Origin: Bacteroidota bacterium
GTDB lineage: Bacteria; Bacteroidota; Bacteroidia; Bacteroidales; VadinHA17
Length of the DNA stretch: 64,000 nt
Assembly: GCA_022561875.1 (NCBI GenBank)
Contig: JADFQJ010000005.1
Span: forward strand, 16,461 to 80,460
Direction: 5' to 3'
In this document: piece after piece, positions 1-10,240 of the stretch
How positions within the stretch are numbered: the stretch's first letter is position 1
Layout: every line of letters starts with the position of its first letter
Notes under the pieces: generated by a model
What the model was told of the DNA's origin: nothing
Seen by the model: only the letters and a program-made list of their open reading frames with translations
Databases searched by the model: none
Translations under genes and position numbers: made by a program

Positions 1-204
1 TAGGGCTTGTTCGACCCCTGCTTTAAGAGTCTGTGTACTATAGGGACAGCCACAGCAAGCCCCTGTTAACTCAACTTTTACAACCATATCCTCAGTAATC
101 TCCACAAGCGAGATATCCCCTCCATCTGCCTGAAGGTAAGGACGTATTTTTTCAAGTCCGTTTCGAATTCTGTCGTGTAATTGTTTTTTTTCTGTTGTTT
201 CCAT
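1..204 (-). CDS. NifU-domain Fe-S scaffold protein (partial, truncated by window edge)
   Basis: Reverse-strand translation METTEKKQLHDRIRNGLEKIRPYLQADGGDISLVEI...GACCGCPYSTQTLKAGVEQAL has the NifU C-terminal CGCP-type motif; starts at 204 and runs off the window. Confidence 0.85.
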   Translation of the reverse strand, partial: METTEKKQLHDRIRNGLEKIRPYLQADGGDISLVEITEDMVVKVELTGACCGCPYSTQTLKAGVEQAL

Positions 205-209
205 TTCAG

Positions 210-1337
210 TTATTTCTGAGGGACTGCACATCCCTGTGTATTTGTAATTTCAACTTTTCGTGTTGGATCAAGGTTTTTGTTTCTCCTGGCTACCTCGTCA
301 GCTACCCGGTCGGCCATTTCCAGAAAGGCTTTGCCTACAACTGAATCTTCGTCAAGGACCGATGGTTTACCGGTATCTCCACTCTCACAAATACTTTGCA
401 TAATAGGAATTTGTCCTAACAGAGGAAGGTTTTTCCTTTCCGCAAGTTTTTTACACCCTTCTTTTCCAAAGATGTAATATTTGTTATCAGGCAACTCTTC
501 CGGTGTAAACCATGACATATTCTCGACCAGTCCTAATACGGGCACATTGATCTTATCACCCTGGAACATTGAAATTCCTTTTATAGCATCGGCTAATGCT
601 ACTTCCTGCGGGGTGCTTACAATAATTGCACCGGTAATCGCTACTTCCTGAACCAGGGTAAGATGAACATCACTTGTCCCCGGAGGAAGATCTACTATAA
701 GATAATCCAGTTCCCCCCAATTACCCTGTCTGATCAGTTGCATCAGTGCATTGGTTGCCATAGGACCTCTCCATACCAGGGCATCCTCAGAATTGACAAA
801 AAATCCTATTGATAACATTTTTATTCCATAATTCTCAACAGGTTCAATAATGTCTATACCATCAACTTTCCTTACCACAGGTTTTTTATCCTCCACATTA
901 AACATTTTAGGAATAGACGGGCCGTAGATATCAGCATCGATCAATCCTACTAAAGCACCCGATTTGGCAAGGGCAATGGCAAGGTTCGTAGCTATTGTCG
1001 ACTTTCCTACACCACCTTTACCTGATGCAACAGCAATTATATTTTTTACCTTTGGCAATATTTTTGTGTCTTCCTTTGCAACCTTATCCGACCTAATACT
1101 GATATTTCCTTTTATTTCAGCATTCTTATCCACATATTCATGAATAGCTCTTACACTTGCCTGCCGTATAGCAGTCACAAAAGGATCGTTAGATTTTTCA
1201 AAATGAAGGGTGAAACTGATTTTTTTTCCATTTATTTCCAGGTCCTCTACCATATTTAAACTTACAATATCCTTTTCTTTCTCAGGGTGAATAACCTTTT
1301 TCAACGCAGATATAACGTTTCCTTTATCATAACTCAT
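210..1337 (-). CDS. Mrp/NBP35 family iron-sulfur carrier ATPase
   Basis: Deviant Walker A ASGKGGVGKST, DUF59-like N-terminus; likely start is MSYDKGN at 1337, not the ORF start 1379. Confidence 0.93.
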   Translation of the reverse strand: MSYDKGNVISALKKVIHPEKEKDIVSLNMVEDLEINGKKISFTLHFEKSNDPFVTAIRQASVRAIHEYVDKNAEIKGNISIRSDKVAKEDTKILPKVKNIIAVASGKGGVGKSTIATNLAIALAKSGALVGLIDADIYGPSIPKMFNVEDKKPVVRKVDGIDIIEPVENYGIKMLSIGFFVNSEDALVWRGPMATNALMQLIRQGNWGELDYLIVDLPPGTSDVHLTLVQEVAITGAIIVSTPQEVALADAIKGISMFQGDKINVPVLGLVENMSWFTPEELPDNKYYIFGKEGCKKLAERKNLPLLGQIPIMQSICESGDTGKPSVLDEDSVVGKAFLEMADRVADEVARRNKNLDPTRKVEITNTQGCAVPQK

Positions 1338-1412
1338 TCTAAAATTATTTTTATTTAAATTTAATAAACTTAAGCGCAAAAATAATAATTATTTTCAGTA
1401 ATCCCGGAAATA

Positions 1413-1748
1413 TTAATGCAATTCCTTCCGTGGATCCCAGAAGAGTTTTTCAAAATCAACCACCTTATCCTCCTCAACCCTGATCCCCTCATTTTCAAGC
1501 AATTGTTTCATGATCAACGAACCGCCAAAATGTTTCTTTCCGGAAAGGATTCCGCTCCTGTTCACAACACGGTGTGCAGGAATAAAGGGACTAAGTCCAC
1601 GGGAACTGTTTAATGCCCAGCCCACAACACGGGCCGAGCCTCCGGTTCCCAGATAATTCCCAATAGCGCCATAGGTTGTAACCCTTCCGTATGGAATTTT
1701 TTTCGTTATCTCGTAAACTTGTTCAAAAAAACCAGAATTCTTAATCAT
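1413..1748 (-). CDS. MGMT-family (alkyltransferase-like) DNA-binding protein, active-site Cys replaced by Ala
   Basis: YGRVTTYGAIGNYLG...ARVVGWALN...PAHRVVNRSG: AGT/ATL fold motif with PAHRV instead of PCHRV. Confidence 0.88.
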   Translation of the reverse strand: MIKNSGFFEQVYEITKKIPYGRVTTYGAIGNYLGTGGSARVVGWALNSSRGLSPFIPAHRVVNRSGILSGKKHFGGSLIMKQLLENEGIRVEEDKVVDFEKLFWDPRKELH

Positions 1749-2442
1749 CCCCGGAAAATTCGATAGGTTTATTATTTGTAAGTCGAAAACTAAGGCAGGT
1801 TATCTTTTCTCCTTCCTCAATAAATCGTTTTTCATAAAAAGTTTTTATCTGCAGGTTTTCGTCCGATATATCTGCACTATACAGATCCGGCGTTGAATAC
1901 AACAATTCCAGGTTGTTTTTTTTGATAATATCCAGTGTATATTGAAACAGGGAATGGTTATCTGTTTTCAGATTGATTATTCCTTCAGGGGTTAATAATT
2001 CCTTATATGAATTGAGGAACTGTGGATTTGTAAGTCGTTTCTTTTCCCTGCTTTTTTTAGTCTGTGGATCGGGAAAGGTAAGCCAGATTTCGCTTATTTC
2101 ATCTTTACTGAAAAAAGAATTGATTAGTTCAATACGGGTGCGGATAAAACCAACATTTTTCAATTCCATTTCTTCAACTATCCGGGCACCTTTCCATATC
2201 CTGGCTCCTTTAATATCAATTCCAATAAAATTTTTATTCGGAAATTTTTTCGCCAGGTTAATGGTATATTCCCCCTTTCCACAGCCCAGTTCGAGCACTA
2301 TTGGCAGGTTGTTTTTAAAGAACTTCTCAGACAATTTGCCTTTCAACAAGTGATCTTTTTTATAAACATCCTCAAATGCGGGCTGAATAACATGGGCGAA
2401 ATCCTTTATTTCAGTCCATTTCCGTAATTTATTTTTTCCCAC
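1741..2442 (-). CDS. trmB: tRNA (guanine-N7-)-methyltransferase
   Basis: LELGCGKGEYTINLAKKFPNKNFIGIDIKGARIWKGA and LTFPDPQTKKSREKKRL motifs; GTG start overlaps the stop of gldH. Confidence 0.92.
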   Translation of the reverse strand: MGKNKLRKWTEIKDFAHVIQPAFEDVYKKDHLLKGKLSEKFFKNNLPIVLELGCGKGEYTINLAKKFPNKNFIGIDIKGARIWKGARIVEEMELKNVGFIRTRIELINSFFSKDEISEIWLTFPDPQTKKSREKKRLTNPQFLNSYKELLTPEGIINLKTDNHSLFQYTLDIIKKNNLELLYSTPDLYSADISDENLQIKTFYEKRFIEEGEKITCLSFRLTNNKPIEFSGDD

Positions 2443-2930
2443 TATTTTTCGATTTCAGCAATTTGCGCCTTTTCAATTCTAAGTCCGATATCATAAATTT
2501 CTTTAAGATGTTCAGTCCGCATTGCCTGTTCAAACTCAAAAGAATAGTAACCCGAAACGGGAAATCTGATATTTTGTTTATATAGCACCCTTAATTCATG
2601 AATATCTCCCCAGCCGCTACCATACCATTTCCCTCTATTATCAGCAAGAATACAATCGACTGTATCGCGTATCCATTGGCCGGTTGGCGAAGTAGTGGTT
2701 AAAAAAATGTATAGATTACGGTAAGAATACCCGGATCCGTTACGGATATTTATATAAATATTATGAGGAGTGACAGTATCAGTTAGAAACACTCGAAACA
2801 CAGGCTTATGATCCACTTTCCAAACATGGAGAGGGATCTCTGTAAATTCCTCATATACCCTGTCAGGATCACAGGAAACAATGGCTAACAGGGCAATAAC
2901 GGCAAATAGATAAATCCGCTTACTTTTCAT
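2442..2930 (-). CDS. gldH: Gliding motility lipoprotein GldH
   Basis: Lipoprotein signal MKSKRIYLFAVIALLAIVSCDPDRVYEEF; GldH-like body; usual position after the PSP1/RicT gene. Confidence 0.85.
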   Translation of the reverse strand: MKSKRIYLFAVIALLAIVSCDPDRVYEEFTEIPLHVWKVDHKPVFRVFLTDTVTPHNIYINIRNGSGYSYRNLYIFLTTTSPTGQWIRDTVDCILADNRGKWYGSGWGDIHELRVLYKQNIRFPVSGYYSFEFEQAMRTEHLKEIYDIGLRIEKAQIAEIEK

Positions 2931-4062
2931 TCCTTGGTTTCCATTTTCTCTTTTTTCTTTTCGATCTCTTCCTCGCAGGTTTTGAAGAATTCCTGAACCT
3001 GTCAAGACTTTCCTCCCCATCGTCACTTTTAAATACTTCAAAAGTATCAGTAAAAGTGGCTTTATCTTCCAGAAATTGAACTTTATGGCCTTTTTTGTTT
3101 TCTTCCTGAATAGCAGCTACTCTCTCCACCGGAATTACTGTAAGATTAACTATTTTCTCTTTATCGAAGGAATACCACATAAGACGTTTATAAATATCCG
3201 TTTTCTGGTGATAAGCAACTCCTTTCTCTGTTTCAAGAGGTATTGATGTGTCCGGAAAATCCTGCTGTGCATCAAGATAGGAACCCAGTTCATAGTTAAG
3301 GCAGCATTTCAACTTCCCGCATTGGCCGGCCAGTTTTTGAGGATTGAGTGACAATTCCTGATGCCTGGCGGAATTGGTTGAAACTGAAACAAAATTTGTA
3401 ATCCAGGATGAACAACATAGTTCGCGGCCACAAGGGCCAATTCCTCCTATTCTTCCTGTCTCCTGCCTTGCTCCAATCTGTCGCATTTCTATTCTTACTT
3501 TGAACTCATCGGCAAGAACCTTGATCAATTCCCTGAAATCAACCCTCCCATCAGCTATGTAATAAAATATTGCCTTTGTATTGTCTCCCTGGTACTCAAC
3601 ATCCCCAATTTTCATATCCAGTTTCATATCTTCAGCCATCTTTCTTGATTTCAACATAGTTGATTGTTCAAGGGCAATTGCCTCCTCCCATTTTTCCAGA
3701 TCGGCGGGTTTGACCTTACGATAAACCTTTTTCATTTCTTCAGTATCTTTCATCCCATTCCCTTTTATCATTCGCCGATATGCCAATTCACCGGTCAGTG
3801 AAACAATCCCGACATCATGTCCCGGTGAGGCTTCAACTGCAACAATATCTCCTGCATTCAACCTCAACTCATTAACATTTCTATAGAAATCTTTTCGTGT
3901 ATTTTTGAACCTGATCTCAACAATGTTGTTGGCTTTCCCACTTTCGGGAATATCCTTCAGCCAATTGCAGCAATCAAGCTTATGGCAAGAACCTGCCATT
4001 TGTTGGGATTTATGATGAGTTTCCGACCTGTAGTTCCTGTTATTCTGTTCGCTGTAATCCAT
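2920..4062 (-). CDS. PSP1 domain-containing protein (RicT/YaaT-like)
   Basis: PSP1 core RVDFRELIKVLADEFKVRIEMRQIGARQETGRIGGIGPCGRELCCSSWI and LAGQCGKLKCCLNYE cysteine motifs. Confidence 0.92.
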   Translation of the reverse strand: MDYSEQNNRNYRSETHHKSQQMAGSCHKLDCCNWLKDIPESGKANNIVEIRFKNTRKDFYRNVNELRLNAGDIVAVEASPGHDVGIVSLTGELAYRRMIKGNGMKDTEEMKKVYRKVKPADLEKWEEAIALEQSTMLKSRKMAEDMKLDMKIGDVEYQGDNTKAIFYYIADGRVDFRELIKVLADEFKVRIEMRQIGARQETGRIGGIGPCGRELCCSSWITNFVSVSTNSARHQELSLNPQKLAGQCGKLKCCLNYELGSYLDAQQDFPDTSIPLETEKGVAYHQKTDIYKRLMWYSFDKEKIVNLTVIPVERVAAIQEENKKGHKVQFLEDKATFTDTFEVFKSDDGEESLDRFRNSSKPARKRSKRKKRKWKPRNEK

Positions 4063-4074
4063 TTTCGAAAAAAA

Positions 4075-5208
4075 TTACTGTTTTATCAATTTTGCAAGTC
4101 TGTTTGCCATATCATGAAAAACGATTTTCCCGTTAGCATTCGCTTCAATATGCAAGCAGGCCTGATTAAATTCACTTGCAATTCCGAAAATATTATTTTT
4201 ATTAATGAATTTTGAAAATTTAACGGAAAAGTCTGATTCATACCGTGTCATTCTGATCATTTCTCCAGAGGTTTCCGGATTTATGTTCATAATAAAATTC
4301 TCCCGGATAATCCTTAATCCATAATCCAGAAACAGTTTTTGAGATTCTCTGCCTAATCTGGACATTTCTTCAACCCAATTAAGGAGCCCCAGCATATCAC
4401 GGACCCAGCATAATCTCATAAGGGCAGTGAATTTCTCAAAATGGAGCCTGCTTTCCCCGGTTTTTTCCAATAAATTCAGAGCTTTGAGCCAATTACCGTC
4501 AGCCAAATGAGCAGCATCCTTTATTTCAACTTTTTCAAAATCATACTTCTGCTTAAGAGCTGAAAAAATTTCCGCCTCTTCCAGCTTAGGTATCTTTATC
4601 ATCTGAGCACGTGAATAAATGGTAGGCAGAATATTGCCTGAATTCTCGGTAATCATCAGGAACAAGGTTTTTGAAGGTGGTTCTTCAATAATTTTCAAAA
4701 GCTTATTCGCTGTCTGATCATTCATCTTTTCCGGCAACCAGATTATTACTACCTTAAATTCAGACTCGTATGTTTTCAAACTTAATTTTCGAATTATTTC
4801 ACTACTCTCTTTTACATTGATAAACCCTTGTTTGTTTTCCAGACCAATTGCTTTATACCATGCTGCAGGATTCAGGTAAGGATTTTCTATAAATGATTTT
4901 CTCCACTCTTCCAGAAATTTATCAGTTAACGGATCTTTGACCTTAGGTGTTGATGCAACAGGTAAAATGAAATGCAGATCGGGATGGATCAGTTTTGCAT
5001 ATTTATTACATGAGGGACAAGTCCCGCAGGAATCATCCCCGCTCCGGTTTCCGCATGATAAATATTGAGCATAGGCAATGGCTAATGGCAGACTTCCTGC
5101 TCCTTCAGGTCCGGAAAACAACTGGGCATGGCTTACTCTGTTATCCTTTACTGTTTTAATAAGTTTCTTTTTAGTCTCTTCCTGACCAATTACATCTTTA
5201 AAAAGCAT
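4075..5208 (-). CDS. holB: DNA polymerase III subunit delta'
   Basis: DnaX/HolB-type AAA N-terminus with Cys cluster CGNRSGDDSCGTCPSC and KLLKIIEEPPSKTLFLM. Confidence 0.88.
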   Translation of the reverse strand: MLFKDVIGQEETKKKLIKTVKDNRVSHAQLFSGPEGAGSLPLAIAYAQYLSCGNRSGDDSCGTCPSCNKYAKLIHPDLHFILPVASTPKVKDPLTDKFLEEWRKSFIENPYLNPAAWYKAIGLENKQGFINVKESSEIIRKLSLKTYESEFKVVIIWLPEKMNDQTANKLLKIIEEPPSKTLFLMITENSGNILPTIYSRAQMIKIPKLEEAEIFSALKQKYDFEKVEIKDAAHLADGNWLKALNLLEKTGESRLHFEKFTALMRLCWVRDMLGLLNWVEEMSRLGRESQKLFLDYGLRIIRENFIMNINPETSGEMIRMTRYESDFSVKFSKFINKNNIFGIASEFNQACLHIEANANGKIVFHDMANRLAKLIKQ

Positions 5209-5234
5209 GCTGAATATGTTCTTTAATATACAAA

Positions 5235-5242
5235 CAAAGGTA
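5235..5242 (-). promoter_or_regulatory. Candidate Bacteroidetes -7 element (TACCTTTG) upstream of holB
   Basis: CAAAGGTA on + strand = TACCTTTG on - strand, 27 bp upstream of the holB start; no clear -33 TTG found. Confidence 0.4.
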
Positions 5243-5424
5243 ATGAAATCATTATTAATTCTGATTGCAGATATTGACTTTCCCCTATTTATAATTAATT
5301 TTGCAGTGTTGCATTAAGAAAAACTAACCGCAGAGATCGCAAAGAAGGCGCAAAGTTCGCTAAGAATATTTGTTCTTTGTGTTAACCTTTAAAAGTATGC
5401 TATACTAAAATAAACATAAAAAAT

Positions 5425-6618
5425 ATGAAAACGATTGACAATTACGATTTTACGGGGAAAAAAGCAATCATCAGGGTTGACTTTAATGTGCCGATTAACA
5501 CACAGCTTGAGGTGGCTGACGATACACGGATAAGGGCAGCGATACCGACAATTAAAAAAATACTTTCTTCAGGCGGATCTGTAATTTTGATGTCGCATCT
5601 TGGACGTCCGAAAGGTGAATATGAAGAAAGATTTTCTCTTAAGAATGTGATCCCCCGCTTGTCGGAATTGCTTGAAACAGATGTTAAATTTGCAAAAGAT
5701 TGCATTGGCGATGAAACATCCAAAACAGTAAATGAACTTAAACCCGGAGATGTCCTTCTGTTGGAAAACCTGAGATTCCATAAAGAAGAAAAAAACGGTG
5801 AAAAAGGATTTGCCAAAAAGCTGGCAGACTTTGCAGATGTGTATGTAAATGACGCTTTTGGCACCGCTCACAGGGCACATGCATCAACCACTATCATTGC
5901 AAAATTCTTCCCCGAAGAAAAAATGTTCGGATATCTTATTGGTAACGAATTAAAAAGTATTGATAAAGCGCTGCACCAGCCCGAAAAACCCTTTACTGCC
6001 ATAATGGGCGGCGCCAAGGTGTCTGATAAGATCCAGGTTATTGAAAACCTGCTTGATAAGGTTGACAATCTGATAATTGGCGGCGGAATGACGTACACTT
6101 TTATTAAAGCAAGAGGTGGTAAAATCGGTGCTTCACTTGTTGAAGAAGACAAACTTGATATGGCAAATGATTTGATTAAAAAGGCGGAAGAAAAAAATGT
6201 CAGGCTTTATCTTCCGGTAGATAATGTGATTGCTGATAAATTCGAAAATGATGCAAAAACAGATGAGATTCCTGTTGATAAAATCCCTGACGGATGGATG
6301 GGACTTGATATTGGTTCAAAAACCATTGAAGAATTTTCGGAAATAATTAAAAACTCTAAAACCATACTATGGAACGGACCTATGGGAGTATTTGAAATGT
6401 CAAGTTTCCAGAACGGTACTGAAAGTATTGCCAGAGTAATTGCCGAAGCAACAGAAAAAGGCGCATTTAGCCTGATTGGCGGAGGCGACTCGGTTGCTGC
6501 AATCAATAAATATAACCTGAAGGATAAAGTGAGTTGGGTTTCGACAGGTGGCGGCGCTATGCTGGAGTATATTGAAGGCAAAGAACTGCCCGGTGTTAAG
6601 GCAATACTGGAAGAATGA
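5425..6618 (+). CDS. pgk: Phosphoglycerate kinase
   Basis: [46 protein letters not shown]. Confidence 0.98.
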   Translation: MKTIDNYDFTGKKAIIRVDFNVPINTQLEVADDTRIRAAIPTIKKILSSGGSVILMSHLGRPKGEYEERFSLKNVIPRLSELLETDVKFAKDCIGDETSKTVNELKPGDVLLLENLRFHKEEKNGEKGFAKKLADFADVYVNDAFGTAHRAHASTTIIAKFFPEEKMFGYLIGNELKSIDKALHQPEKPFTAIMGGAKVSDKIQVIENLLDKVDNLIIGGGMTYTFIKARGGKIGASLVEEDKLDMANDLIKKAEEKNVRLYLPVDNVIADKFENDAKTDEIPVDKIPDGWMGLDIGSKTIEEFSEIIKNSKTILWNGPMGVFEMSSFQNGTESIARVIAEATEKGAFSLIGGGDSVAAINKYNLKDKVSWVSTGGGAMLEYIEGKELPGVKAILEE

Positions 6619-6725
6619 CTCGCAAAGACGCAGAGACGCAGAGGCGCAAAGAAGAGAAAGGTGAAGAAAGAAAAGAAGAGGGGAAAATGTAAAATTTAGA
6701 ATGTAATAATGAAGAAAGAAAAGAT

Positions 6726-7268
6726 ATGAATAGATTATTATTATTGTCTGCTTTGTTACTTTTTGCTTTTTCGGGATGCGAAAAAGAAGAAGGTCCTGAT
6801 ACTTCCGGGGAAGCAACCCTGACATCCGATCGTATCCTGGAAGGATCAACATATTCAATCTACGGTTTCTCTTTTGAACAGGGGAAGATGATTAAATATA
6901 ACCCTGCAGGAGAAGGAATAATCCCTGATTTTTTTATCCTCCCTAAAACAGGAACCGGTGGACAGATAAACGGGGCATTGCTTGATAGTCCAAACCAAAA
7001 TAAATCGTTCAGCTTAACTGCAGAGTTCAGTGATTCTTTGCTTGCGTTACAATATTTTGAGCAATATAAAAACGTTATCGATTCCAACTATGTTTTCCTT
7101 GCCGATCCGCTAAATGAAAACCAGATATGGACCTTCCGCACCAGAGATAATAAATTTGGTAAAATCCTTATAAAAGAAATGAAAGCGTTTGTTAAAAACT
7201 CCGAAAACTATGCAGAAACAACATTCCTCTGGGAATTTCAACCGGACGGATCATTGGAATTTGAATAG
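6726..7268 (+). CDS. Hypothetical lipoprotein
   Basis: Signal/lipobox MNRLLLLSALLLFAFSGCEKEE; no recognised family. Confidence 0.7.
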   Translation: MNRLLLLSALLLFAFSGCEKEEGPDTSGEATLTSDRILEGSTYSIYGFSFEQGKMIKYNPAGEGIIPDFFILPKTGTGGQINGALLDSPNQNKSFSLTAEFSDSLLALQYFEQYKNVIDSNYVFLADPLNENQIWTFRTRDNKFGKILIKEMKAFVKNSENYAETTFLWEFQPDGSLEFE

Positions 7269-7390
7269 AGTCCATCTATAAACTTAAAGAAATGAATAAT
7301 GAAATTTATTGAAATACTGATTCAATATACTTAACGATCTTTGCGTAATCTTTGCGGACTTTGCGAGAAATTCTTTATTTTCACTTGTTG

Positions 7391-8377
7391 ATGAAAAAAT
7401 CTAAAGAGAAAATATTCACTGTCCGGTCATCTGAAAATTTCGAAAAACTGGCGCTTGAAGTGTTTCGATACCAGGCAAAGAATAACGAGACCTATTCAAA
7501 CTATCTTAACCATCTGGGAATAATCGCCGGCAGTATTCACCAGCTCGACCAAATACCTTTTTTACCTATCGAATTTTTCAAAACGCATAAAATAATTACA
7601 GGCGAAAATGTTCCCGGAAAAATTTTTACCAGCAGTGGCACAACAGGAGCCGGAACTTCCAAACATTATGTAACTGATATAAGCTGGTACAGGGAAAGTT
7701 TTACACGGACATTTCAATATTTCTACGGTAATCCCGAACAATTCTGCATACTTGCTTTATTGCCATCTTATATTGAGCGGGAAGGTTCTTCTCTTATCTA
7801 CATGATGGACTACCTGATGAAAAAAAGCAATAACCCGGCAAGCGGTTTTTATCTTGATAAACTTGACACCCTTGCAGAAAAGATAATCCTTTTACGTGAA
7901 CAAAACCAGAAGATCCTGTTGTTTGGTGTCAGTTTTGCCCTGCTTAACCTGGCAGAAAAATATAAGCCCAATCTGTCCGGGCAGATTGTTATGGAAACCG
8001 GGGGGATGAAGGGAAGAAAACATGAAATCATCAGGAAAGAGTTGCATGAAGTACTATGCAAAGCATTCAATACAGAAGTGATCCATTCGGAATTTGGAAT
8101 GACAGAGTTGTTATCACAGGCATATTCCAAAGGAGACGGAATTTTTCATACCCCTCCGTGGATGAAGGTCCTGATAAGAGACAGTTACGATCCTTTTTCA
8201 TATATTAAGAAAGGACGATCGGGTGGTATCAATATAATTGACCTTGCCAATTACAATTCATGCTCATTTATTGAAACCAGGGATCTCGGCCGGCTCCTCC
8301 CGGATGGCGGATTTGAGGTCTCCGGTCGCTTCGATTCAAGCGATGTCCGGGGTTGCAATCTGATGGTGGAAGAATAG
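7391..8377 (+). CDS. LuxE-like acyl-protein synthetase / acyl-activating enzyme
   Basis: IPFLPIEFFKTHKI...FTSSGTTGAGTSKHYVT adenylate-forming motif and LuxE-like overall sequence; probable ATG at 7391 downstream of the ORF's TTG. Confidence 0.75.
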   Translation: MKKSKEKIFTVRSSENFEKLALEVFRYQAKNNETYSNYLNHLGIIAGSIHQLDQIPFLPIEFFKTHKIITGENVPGKIFTSSGTTGAGTSKHYVTDISWYRESFTRTFQYFYGNPEQFCILALLPSYIEREGSSLIYMMDYLMKKSNNPASGFYLDKLDTLAEKIILLREQNQKILLFGVSFALLNLAEKYKPNLSGQIVMETGGMKGRKHEIIRKELHEVLCKAFNTEVIHSEFGMTELLSQAYSKGDGIFHTPPWMKVLIRDSYDPFSYIKKGRSGGINIIDLANYNSCSFIETRDLGRLLPDGGFEVSGRFDSSDVRGCNLMVEE

Positions 8378-8385
8378 GGAAAAAT

Positions 8386-9525
8386 CTACAACCCGAGCTT
8401 CTCAGCGATTTTCTTCGGCACCGCATCCTTATGAACCATAAAAGCAATTGTATGTAATCTCACAAAAGATTCTGACATGTATAGATATCCGCCAAAATCA
8501 TTACTATCCGGTCCCCAGGAATTTTTTGTTATAAAATAAACAGCGCCGTTCTTATCTTTTGCCATCCCTGTAAGATGCATCAGGTGATCGTCGGTAACAG
8601 TATAATTACCAAATGCTTCCTGTCGCATTTCCTGAGTTATCTGTTTTTCTTTTCCGGGCTTAACAAAAACCGAATCTTTTACTTCGTCACTCATATCATC
8701 CCAGCCGGTTTCAGGAACTATGGCAACACCATTTTTGTGTGAAAAACCCCTGTCACTTATATCGCCGTCCCATGCAACAGAATAACCTGCTTTAATTGCC
8801 TTTTTCATAACCTCGATAAGATCGTCAACAGGCAGGTTATAGTACCCATCATACGACCAGTTGTCAGGCACTTCAAGCACAAAGCTTTCATAATATGGAT
8901 GATGACTGTATGAAGTAAGCTCGATATAATCATCAGGGTTTATTCCCAGTGTTTCTGCAAAAGATTCAGGGGTATAAGTCTTTCCATTGTAATTAAAAGA
9001 AGCCGGTGCTTCACCAAGATAAGCATCAAGAACCGAGCAATATGCATCATTCCAAACAGGTGTGGGTTTCCTGCCTTTTATTACACCATCCAGCATTCCT
9101 TTAAGAACAAAGGTTTGTTCGCTATGATTGTGTTTTTCCTGTCCATATACCTTCCCGGAATAAACACTTTCCGGAACTATACCGTTTTCTGCTATCTCAT
9201 TCAGTACGTCATGCGCCTGACCTCCCTGGCTAAAATTTGTTTTGCCATGGAATCTTAAATAATTCAATGCTTTGGTTTTAAATACATTTCTGACAAAAAA
9301 CATTTCCGACAGATCAAACTCCCCTTTGCCCATTCTTATCAACTCAGTCTCAAGAAATGATGTTGTCGCAAAGCACCAGCATGTTCCTGTGCGATCCTGG
9401 CTTTTAACACTTGTGGTTTCCAGAATCTTAATTTGTTTAAAGTCGAAATTCTCTTTTTCGATCTTTTGCGCTGATACGATAGTTGCCAGCAATGCAATTA
9501 GAATAATTGAAGTTAGTTTTTTCAT
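8386..9525 (-). CDS. C1-family cysteine aminopeptidase (PepC/bleomycin hydrolase-like), with signal peptide
   Basis: QDRTGTCWCFATTSFLETE catalytic Cys, HLMHLTGMAKD, FITKNSWG catalytic Asn; N-terminal signal MKKLTSIILIALLATIVSAQ. Confidence 0.9.
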   Translation of the reverse strand: MKKLTSIILIALLATIVSAQKIEKENFDFKQIKILETTSVKSQDRTGTCWCFATTSFLETELIRMGKGEFDLSEMFFVRNVFKTKALNYLRFHGKTNFSQGGQAHDVLNEIAENGIVPESVYSGKVYGQEKHNHSEQTFVLKGMLDGVIKGRKPTPVWNDAYCSVLDAYLGEAPASFNYNGKTYTPESFAETLGINPDDYIELTSYSHHPYYESFVLEVPDNWSYDGYYNLPVDDLIEVMKKAIKAGYSVAWDGDISDRGFSHKNGVAIVPETGWDDMSDEVKDSVFVKPGKEKQITQEMRQEAFGNYTVTDDHLMHLTGMAKDKNGAVYFITKNSWGPDSNDFGGYLYMSESFVRLHTIAFMVHKDAVPKKIAEKLGL

Positions 9526-9652
9526 TTTTATCTCTATTTTAGTTAATATAAAAATGTTTATGAATTTAAAATTATTCGTTGATTAATAAGTATTAGGCTA
9601 AGACTGAGGCTTTTGAAATATATAAAATATCAATCAAATATTACTTTTTTTA

Positions 9653-10222
9653 TTAAAATCCGGCAACTCCTCCTGAAACAATAAATTTCATTATTTCTGC
9701 AGATGGTGCTTTAATTGGGGTTACATGCTCACTGGGAACAATAAACAGTTCACCGGAGAAATTATAGGAATGCGGAAAATAAACTGCAACTTTTTTTTCT
9801 TTAATACCAAGATTACTAAGATCTTCCTTCGTAAGAAAACCCAGTTTTTCAAGGTTTGAAATTGTATTAACCAGAACTAATACCGGTTTGTTGAATTTCT
9901 TTTCCTTCCCGACAAAAGCAGACAGTAAATCCCTGATTGAAGAATAGATAATCTTTATCAGCGGAGCTTTTTTCAATAATTTTGCAATAAGGAACCTGAC
10001 AGGTGATGCAATGATGGATTGTCCCAGAAAACCCAGTAATGCAATGACTATCAACACAACTAAAAGGTTCATTCCCGGAATGTTTACCGGCAGCAAAGGA
10101 TCAATATATGTTTTCAGTAAATTATCAATAAACCTGAAAACCAGGTAAACTATATAAGCTGTAACACCTATGGGAGCAATAAATAATAACCCCTGGATAA
10201 AATAACCCGCAATTTTTTTCAT
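9653..10222 (-). CDS. DUF502 family membrane protein
   Basis: Two TM segments, GLLFIAPIGVTAYIVYLVFRFIDN...IPG...HVTPIKAPSAEIMKFIVSGGVAGF. Confidence 0.85.
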   Translation of the reverse strand: MKKIAGYFIQGLLFIAPIGVTAYIVYLVFRFIDNLLKTYIDPLLPVNIPGMNLLVVLIVIALLGFLGQSIIASPVRFLIAKLLKKAPLIKIIYSSIRDLLSAFVGKEKKFNKPVLVLVNTISNLEKLGFLTKEDLSNLGIKEKKVAVYFPHSYNFSGELFIVPSEHVTPIKAPSAEIMKFIVSGGVAGF

Positions 10223-10240
10223 TTGTTTATATTTTTACTT

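Noticed and set aside
5442-6581. Long reverse-strand ORFs opposite pgk (5442..5864, 5569..5880, 5868..6152, 6207..6581)
   Set aside because: Antisense shadows of a strongly conserved coding gene; no family resemblance.
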